In this document: positions 6,236 through 10,704 of the stretch, piece after piece
Numbering within the stretch: the stretch's first letter is position 1
Layout of the letters: each line of letters begins with the position of its first letter
NCBI GenBank assembly: GCA_045538015.1
Contig: JAZSQO010000150.1
Location: 1 to 10,704 of the forward strand
Length of the DNA stretch: 10,704 nucleotides
Direction: 5' to 3'
Source: SIG598 sp045538015
Lineage (GTDB): Bacteria > Bacillota > Clostridia > Oscillospirales > Acutalibacteraceae
Translations under genes and position numbers: made by a program
Notes under the pieces: generated by a model
Seen by the model: only the letters and a program-made list of their open reading frames with translations
The model's database searches: none
What the model was told of the DNA's origin: nothing

Positions 6236-7594
6236 ATGAGTCTTACAATGGAGATCAGACACGCCCTCGAGCTTGGGGAATACACCGACCCGGCTCAGGT
6301 GCGCAAACTGCTCAAAAGCGGCAAATTCTCCGGCGCCGAATTCAAGGACGCTCTCTGGACGGCGATCCTGACGGCCTTCCCCTGCCCCAAGGAGGGCGGC
6401 CTGCCCGGCAGCCTGACCGCTGCCAAACAGAAGGTGTGGGGTCAGCTGAGCGTCGAGCATCCGGCGCAGTCGGAGCATGAGATTATCGAAAGCTACTGCC
6501 GCACGGCCAATCTGTGTATGCAGTGCGAGTGCAAGAAGAAGGTCATTGACTTCTTTGTGGGCATCGGCTCGGGCAGCGCCGACACCGTCCGCCACCGGCT
6601 GACCACATGGCTCACCGGTAAGGTAAGCCGTCTTGAGCGCCTGACATATATCCAGCTGTGCTTTGCGCTGAATCTGCGTGTCTATCCCTCGGCAAAGCAG
6701 CTGACCGACGAAGAAAAATCCCGGGACGCCAACCGGTTTCTCGCCCTGTGCTGCAAGCAGCCGCCGCTGTACACCGCCAGGCCGGAGGAGGCGGTCTATT
6801 ATTTCTGCCTTGCCAATCCCGGCCAGCGGGACAACAAGGAAAACTGGCTCTACGCTCAGGAGCTTATCCGGCGGTCGGCAGAGTACAAGGCCGAAAAAAC
6901 GGAGGACGACCTCTACACCATGTATGCCGCCTCCGCGGTGGAGAGCATCAAGGAGGAACAGCAGCTGCTTTCCTTTATCGCCGGCAACCACTTTGGCGAG
7001 CACGAGCTTTACTCCACCGCCAAGGAAAACTGCCGCCTGCTCTATGAGCAGTTTGATATATCGGAAACAGTGACCCGGTCGGCGGAATACGGAGAAAAGA
7101 CAGCTGACAGCCGGAAAAAGCCCATTCGCAAAAAGGACGCCCAGAGGGTGCTGGATGCCCTGTCCGCCTTTGACGACACCGGCGAGCTGGGCGAGGACAT
7201 AATCGAGGCGCTGGAGCGATACAGCTTCGGCGACATTCTCTATTCATCCGGCCGGCTCGACGAGCTGCTGGAGGGAGAGAGTCGGCCGGACAGAACCCTT
7301 CTTCTGCTGACCATGCTGGCTCAGAACTGCGGCATGGAGTACGACCCCGTCTCCAATACCCTCGGCGAGTCGGACGACCTGACCGATATCCCGTCCTTCA
7401 ACGAGTATTTCCGGCGCCTCTCGGCTCTGCTGAGAAACATGAGCATGGCGCCCCTCTATCCCAGATGGCGAACCGACTTCGTCGTCCTTTACGCCTATCA
7501 CCTGCTGCAAAAGGACATACTCGGCGACAAAGAGGCCGATTCCATGTCCGGCTACATTGTCAAAGCGCTAAGACTGATAATGGAGGAGAAATAA
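6236..7594 (+). CDS. Protein of unknown function with two related HTH-like segments, between phosphatase and kinase
   Basis: 452 residues, soluble and mostly helical, with no signal peptide or membrane segment. I start it at ATG 6236, two bases after the phosphatase stop; TTG 6230 and ATG 6248 are alternatives. No strong ribosome binding site is visible, so translation is probably coupled to the phosphatase. Two segments, about 119-195 and 351-425, share an order of features: a helix like the second half of an XRE-type HTH (first copy LTTWLTGK then LTYIQLCFALNL), then PLY, an Arg and an acidic residue, and a hydrophobic helix (PPLYTARPEEAVYYF and APLYPRWRTDFVVLY). From memory, a similar LYPRDxRDAIIIxAL pattern occurs in clostridial kinase-associated proteins, but I cannot confirm homology. 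No von Willebrand metal site or catalytic motif is seen. I infer a substrate or adapter of the operon's kinase and phosphatase. Confidence 0.88.
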   Translation: MSLTMEIRHALELGEYTDPAQVRKLLKSGKFSGAEFKDALWTAILTAFPCPKEGGLPGSLTAAKQKVWGQLSVEHPAQSEHEIIESYCRTANLCMQCECKKKVIDFFVGIGSGSADTVRHRLTTWLTGKVSRLERLTYIQLCFALNLRVYPSAKQLTDEEKSRDANRFLALCCKQPPLYTARPEEAVYYFCLANPGQRDNKENWLYAQELIRRSAEYKAEKTEDDLYTMYAASAVESIKEEQQLLSFIAGNHFGEHELYSTAKENCRLLYEQFDISETVTRSAEYGEKTADSRKKPIRKKDAQRVLDALSAFDDTGELGEDIIEALERYSFGDILYSSGRLDELLEGESRPDRTLLLLTMLAQNCGMEYDPVSNTLGESDDLTDIPSFNEYFRRLSALLRNMSMAPLYPRWRTDFVVLYAYHLLQKDILGDKEADSMSGYIVKALRLIMEEK

Positions 7595-7595
7595 A

Positions 7596-8999
7596 ATGCT
7601 GGAACGCGCAGCCGAACAGCTGGGTCTGAAAATTACCGGCAGACTGAGCGAGACCGAATTTACCGCCGTTGAGCCGTCGGGCATGACGGAGAAAACGGTG
7701 GCTGTGATGGAAAACAACGAATTTGCCCGTTCTCTCATCGAACGGATGACCGCCCTGCCGCCGTCGCCGCTGAGCGCCGTGGAGAGGGTGGAGGAATGGG
7801 AAGGAAAGCTGCTGGCAGTGTGTCCCGACGCGGGCCGGCCGGCGAACAGCTTCACCGTCTACGACGCCTACGCGGCCTGCTGTGCGGCTCTGGTACTGCG
7901 CGAGCTTGGCGCGGCTCATCGCTCCATAGTCTCCGCTGTGAGGCGGTGCGGCGAAAGGAGCCGGGTGTACGGCCTGAGTGATATCGTGCCCCTTACCGAG
8001 GAAGCTGAGCGGAACGAGCTTGCTGAGATACGCAAAGCCTCGGGAGTGGAAAGCCCGAGCCTTGAACGCCTCCGCGAGGAGCTGGCGGTCAGCATCGGCA
8101 GGTGGGACATCGCCCGGCGAAAGGCCGCCGGAGCCGAGGCAATCAGAGCCACACTGCTGGCTCAGCCGGAATTTCGCCGCGAGTGGTCGGAGCTGGAATA
8201 CATAAACGCCGGAGCCTACGGCTGCATATACCGGGCGACCAGAGCCGATGACGGCACAGTCTGCGCCCTGAAGGTAATGAGCGTGGGGGACGACATGGAA
8301 ATGCTCTGGAAGGCCAAGCGGGAAAGCACCAACGCCAGCCAGTTCTACCGGAGCGACTACATCGCCAGAACCTACGACGACGGCAAGATAGTCACCGACA
8401 CCGAGCGGTTCATATGGATAAGCATGGAGCTGCTGGAGCCCATTCCCTGCGAGATAAGCGACGAGGTCACCGTGGCGATGATAGCCCGGGATGTCTGCCT
8501 CGCGCTGGAGGAGATCCACCGCAACGGCGGCATGGCTCACCGTGATGTCAAGCCGGGAAATATCCTGCGGGGAAAGGATCACTGGAAGCTGTGCGACTTC
8601 GGCATAACCAAAGAGGTGCAGGGGAGAGAAATGGCCACCGTGATCGGAACCTCGGACTACATGGCCCCCGAGCTGCTCAAGGCCGTTGCCTCCAACACCG
8701 AAAAGACCAGCTACAACAACACCGTGGACATCTACGCCCTGGGCATTACCATGTACACGCTGCTCAACAGAGGAACGGCACCGTTCCTGACCTGCCCACC
8801 CTTTATGCCCACTCCTTCGGAGAAGAAAACGGCCAATGTGCGGAGAATAAAGGGTGAGCCGCTGCCGAAGGCGATCAACTGCGGCGAAGGGCTGATGAAG
8901 ATAATCTCAAGAGCCTGCAGCGCCGATCCCGCCGCCCGATATTCCTCGGTGGGCAAGATGTACGACGCGCTGGAGAATTTCCTCGATGATTATTCCTGA
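7596..8999 (+). CDS. Soluble Hanks-type Ser/Thr protein kinase with a novel N-terminal extension
   Basis: 467 residues. GGAGGAG (7582-7588) lies seven bases before the ATG, inside the end of the previous gene; only one base separates the two genes. Residues 1-195 form a helical domain that I do not recognise. The kinase domain covers about 198-465: loop NAGAYGCIY (204-212) with Asn in place of the first glycine, Lys226 in CALKVM, HRDVKPGN (315-322), DFG (334-336), GTSDYMAPE (351-359) and Asp378 in VDIYALG. All catalytic residues are kept and it is an RD kinase, unlike the LRR kinase upstream. There is no membrane helix, so it is cytosolic. As the last gene of the phosphatase operon it is probably the phosphatase's direct counterpart, with the middle protein as a likely shared target. 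Confidence 0.95.
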   Translation: MLERAAEQLGLKITGRLSETEFTAVEPSGMTEKTVAVMENNEFARSLIERMTALPPSPLSAVERVEEWEGKLLAVCPDAGRPANSFTVYDAYAACCAALVLRELGAAHRSIVSAVRRCGERSRVYGLSDIVPLTEEAERNELAEIRKASGVESPSLERLREELAVSIGRWDIARRKAAGAEAIRATLLAQPEFRREWSELEYINAGAYGCIYRATRADDGTVCALKVMSVGDDMEMLWKAKRESTNASQFYRSDYIARTYDDGKIVTDTERFIWISMELLEPIPCEISDEVTVAMIARDVCLALEEIHRNGGMAHRDVKPGNILRGKDHWKLCDFGITKEVQGREMATVIGTSDYMAPELLKAVASNTEKTSYNNTVDIYALGITMYTLLNRGTAPFLTCPPFMPTPSEKKTANVRRIKGEPLPKAINCGEGLMKIISRACSADPAARYSSVGKMYDALENFLDDYS

Positions 9000-9014
9000 T
9001 TTTGCGAACAACGA

Positions 9015-9064
9015 AAAAACCTGACCGAGCGACGACTGTAAATACGTCTCTCGGTCAGGTTTTT
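9015..9064. terminator. Bidirectional intrinsic terminator between convergent genes
   Basis: AAAAACCTGACCGAG (9015-9029) pairs perfectly with CTCGGTCAGGTTTTT (9050-9064). The loop carries a further four-pair stem (9031-9034 with 9045-9048). An A tract on one side and a T tract on the other let it work in both directions. It begins 15 bases after the kinase stop and ends 13 bases from the stop of the leftward gene at 9078. Confidence 0.93.
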
Positions 9065-9077
9065 CGCATCTGTTCTG

Positions 9078-10235
9078 TCAGAAGATTCTGATGATGTTTC
9101 CGTCGATGTCGATCTCAATTTCCCAGAAATCCTCGGGGTCGTCAGCACCCTGCACAAAAATTCGATCATTGCTGCAGCCGACGCCCAAAATGCCTGTTCC
9201 ACGCTTTATCTGGTCAGCGGATAAGATTATTTCACTTCCGTTGGAGTCCAGCCTATAAAGCAATTCAAAATCATTATTTAGAACATAATTCTGGCAAAAA
9301 GAACAGGTCAAAACGTCAACATCATAGTCGATAAGTTCGGTGCTGTATGTTTCACAGTTGAATCGGTAAAGACGGTCATAATATTCGAGGTCTATTATTT
9401 TGTAATACAAATAGCCGTTGTTCACCGCGTCCAATCCGCCGTTGTCAAACCGCGTAAAGGTTCCTTCAAAATCATAGCACCATAGTGGGTAATCATACTG
9501 TCCGAAGGGATCGCCATAAGCGTACCACAGTTTACCACGATATACAATGAAGTTTGAAGAGATCGAATCGACATAAAGCAAGTCAGGAATTTGAACTATC
9601 AGTTCAGAATTCTGTCCGTTATAATCCATCAAGAAAATTTTATTGCCGCTTTGGTAATAAATGCCTTCTTCGGCAAAATAACAACCCTCGACAGGGTCGT
9701 CCGTCAACCGTTCGCCAACGCCGTCCTTGTATCTTGTAATGTATGCGCTGTACCAGGAATAAGCGTGCTCTGTCCCATAGATCACATTATCAATTTCGAC
9801 ATGAGTAATAAAACCATCTGTTTGTGGGACCCAGGTGTATGCCGGCTCCTCTCCGAGACTTTCAAAATATTGATAATATTCCGCGCTGTTTCCCGGAAAA
9901 ACGGAGTAGATATCGTTGTCGCTGACTAAAAAAGGCTGAGAAGAACCATAGCGTTTTGCGAAAGGGTCGCTCTCTTCGGTGTTTATCTCTGACAACGGCT
10001 GCTCTGTGACATGAACCGTATTGATGATTATTTCGTCCTCGGCCGGTGTCTGCTCCGCGGTGAAATCATCTGCCGTGTCGGCTTCCGGTGCGGTCTGCTC
10101 TGTGACAGGTTTCTGGCTGCTTGTTATTTCGTTCTCCGCCGAAGACTGTTCCATTTTTTTGCTGTAGGAGAACCACCCTAACAGCATAACGACAAGCAGT
10201 CCCAGCGCGCACAGCGTCCACGATGCTTTTTTCAC
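9078..10235 (-). CDS. Membrane-anchored extracytoplasmic protein with DUF5050-like beta-propeller repeats
   Basis: 385 residues starting with GTG at 10235, supported by GAGGAGGG (10243-10250) seven bases upstream. Residues 5-23 after MKK form a signal-anchor helix; no lipobox cysteine is present. Residues 28-90 are an acidic Glu/Thr/Ser/Pro-rich linker, as expected for a stalk outside the membrane. From about 100 on there are repeated blade-like units rich in Tyr and Asp, such as GIYYQSGNKIFLMDYNG (191-207), GYLYYKIIDLEYYDRLYRF (274-292) and a DGNII unit near the end. This resembles DUF5050, a beta-propeller-like family common in Firmicutes; the family call is from pattern memory. It is richer in AT than the operon it faces. 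It may be another external sensor or binding protein; a role with the kinases is inferred from position only. Confidence 0.88.
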   Translation of the reverse strand: MKKASWTLCALGLLVVMLLGWFSYSKKMEQSSAENEITSSQKPVTEQTAPEADTADDFTAEQTPAEDEIIINTVHVTEQPLSEINTEESDPFAKRYGSSQPFLVSDNDIYSVFPGNSAEYYQYFESLGEEPAYTWVPQTDGFITHVEIDNVIYGTEHAYSWYSAYITRYKDGVGERLTDDPVEGCYFAEEGIYYQSGNKIFLMDYNGQNSELIVQIPDLLYVDSISSNFIVYRGKLWYAYGDPFGQYDYPLWCYDFEGTFTRFDNGGLDAVNNGYLYYKIIDLEYYDRLYRFNCETYSTELIDYDVDVLTCSFCQNYVLNNDFELLYRLDSNGSEIILSADQIKRGTGILGVGCSNDRIFVQGADDPEDFWEIEIDIDGNIIRIF

Positions 10236-10255
10236 GGATTTTCCCTCCTCATATT

Positions 10256-10284
10256 AATATATGGAATATCGAGGCGTCCCTCAA
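10256..10284 (-). promoter_or_regulatory. Possible promoter of the DUF5050-like gene
   Basis: On the minus strand TTGAGG (10284-10279), a 17-base spacer and TATATT (10261-10256) form a fair sigma-A match. The predicted start near 10249 would fall within the ribosome binding site (10250-10243), which is uncomfortably close, so the real start may lie further upstream. The CCGGTAGAC motif is absent. Confidence 0.32.
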
Positions 10285-10346
10285 GGTGTTTCTAAAACAT
10301 AGGAATGAATTTAGCAAAGGGTGCATCGCTATCGCTGTAATCTCCA

Positions 10347-10430
10347 TCAGTAAGTCAGCAAAATATCCTTTTCATCTTCTGAAGATAATGGCTGACCATC
10401 GGTTCTTTGGTCGGGATTAATTGGCTCCAT
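10347..10430 (-). pseudogene. Short open frame, possible frameshifted gene remnant
   Basis: On the minus strand an ATG at 10430 opens a 27-codon frame (MEPINPDQRTDGQPLSSEDE and seven more residues) that looks protein-like but has no ribosome binding site. Just beyond its stop, other frames also give protein-like stretches, such as DGDYSDSDAPFAKFIPMF ending at TAG near 10296. This could be a decayed gene or chance in AT-rich sequence. Nothing else is supported between 10285 and 10481. Confidence 0.2.
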
Positions 10431-10481
10431 GTCTTGTGTGGAATGTTATGTATTTACCATAATTAATGTGCGATGCATCAG

Positions 10482-10704
10482 TTACCAATTTCTGAAATAG
10501 TATGGTTTTCCGTTCTTATATTGGATTGTGTATCCCATGCACTCGATATTTTTATCCTCTGGCGGTCTTGCGCTGAATGAGCGCAGATCCAATACGGAAC
10601 ATTCTGATTCACTTGCCAATGACAGCAAATCAACACCAACCCTGCTTGCAGAATCAAAGATCAGTGACAATATAACTGTTATATCACGAAAATCAACTGT
10701 TCTT
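10482..10704 (-). CDS. Unrecognised protein, C-terminal 73 residues only
   Basis: The minus-strand frame is open from the window edge to the TAA at 10482. It reads RTVDFRDITVILSLIFDSAS onward and ends with YTIQYKNGKPYYFRNW. There is no ATG with a ribosome binding site in the window, so the gene most likely starts beyond 10704; a TTG at 10670 is an unlikely start. The segment is AT-rich like the adjacent leftward gene. No motif or family is recognised and no clear terminator follows. It could be upstream of, and co-oriented with, the DUF5050-like gene, but a gap of about 250 bases separates them. Confidence 0.5.
   Translation of the reverse strand, partial: RTVDFRDITVILSLIFDSASRVGVDLLSLASESECSVLDLRSFSARPPEDKNIECMGYTIQYKNGKPYYFRNW

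Noticed and set aside
5936..7003. Long minus-strand open frame across the phosphatase and the middle gene
   Set aside because: It spans parts of two real genes on the other strand, and has no domain and no ribosome binding site; a composition shadow.
6236..7594. vWA protein that would make this a TerY-phosphorylation triad
   Set aside because: No DxSxS metal site or vWA-like fold pattern can be seen; the protein is helical with HTH-like segments.
7560..8582. 340-codon minus-strand open frame opposite the second kinase
   Set aside because: Same reasoning: the plus strand carries all kinase motifs there, and the antisense product resembles nothing.
10223..10420. 65-codon plus-strand open frame near the right end
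   Set aside because: It begins inside the signal anchor region of the leftward gene, has no ribosome binding site, and crosses that gene's start and promoter.

Overview
The window looks like chromosomal DNA from a Gram-positive anaerobe of the class Clostridia, probably the Ruminococcaceae/Oscillospiraceae group. The reasons are strong GGAGG-type ribosome binding sites, sigma-A-like promoters with extended -10 elements, Hanks-type Ser/Thr kinases, a BspA-like leucine-rich repeat domain, and membrane proteins with clostridial-style TPR-like and DUF5050-like modules. This taxonomic guess rests on protein style only; no marker gene is present. Base composition is mosaic: the catalytic genes are GC-rich, while the LRR half of the first kinase, the gene at 9078-10235 and the right end are clearly richer in AT.

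Layout. 1-240: non-coding and rich in hairpins, ending in the terminator of a leftward gene. 247-1302 (-): single-pass membrane protein with TPR-like repeats. 1303-1562: divergent promoter region. 1563-4601 (+): transmembrane Ser/Thr kinase with a long extracytoplasmic leucine-rich repeat domain. 4602-4841: terminator hairpin, G-rich-strand tract, then a promoter. 4842-5225 (+): small four-helix membrane protein. 5226-5459: hairpin-rich gap ending in a strong extended -10 promoter. 5460-8999 (+): tight three-gene operon of a PP2C phosphatase, a protein of unknown function with two related HTH-like segments, and a soluble Ser/Thr kinase. 9015-9064: bidirectional terminator. 9078-10235 (-): membrane-anchored DUF5050-like protein. 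10482-10704 (-): 3' end of an unrecognised gene that runs off the window.

How the parts may fit together. The window encodes a full phosphorylation circuit: two kinases, one phosphatase, and several membrane proteins with external domains. The best link that I can read directly is a 9-base motif, CCGGTAGAC. It sits 27-28 bases upstream of the -10 element of three separate transcription units: the TPR membrane protein, the LRR kinase and the four-helix membrane protein. In two of them the match extends to 14 identical bases. In the divergent region the two copies and the two -10 boxes are symmetric about the same point (1425.5). This suggests co-regulation by one transcription factor, and I consider it, with the phosphatase/adapter/kinase operon, the most interesting signal here. 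All functional links between the proteins are inference.
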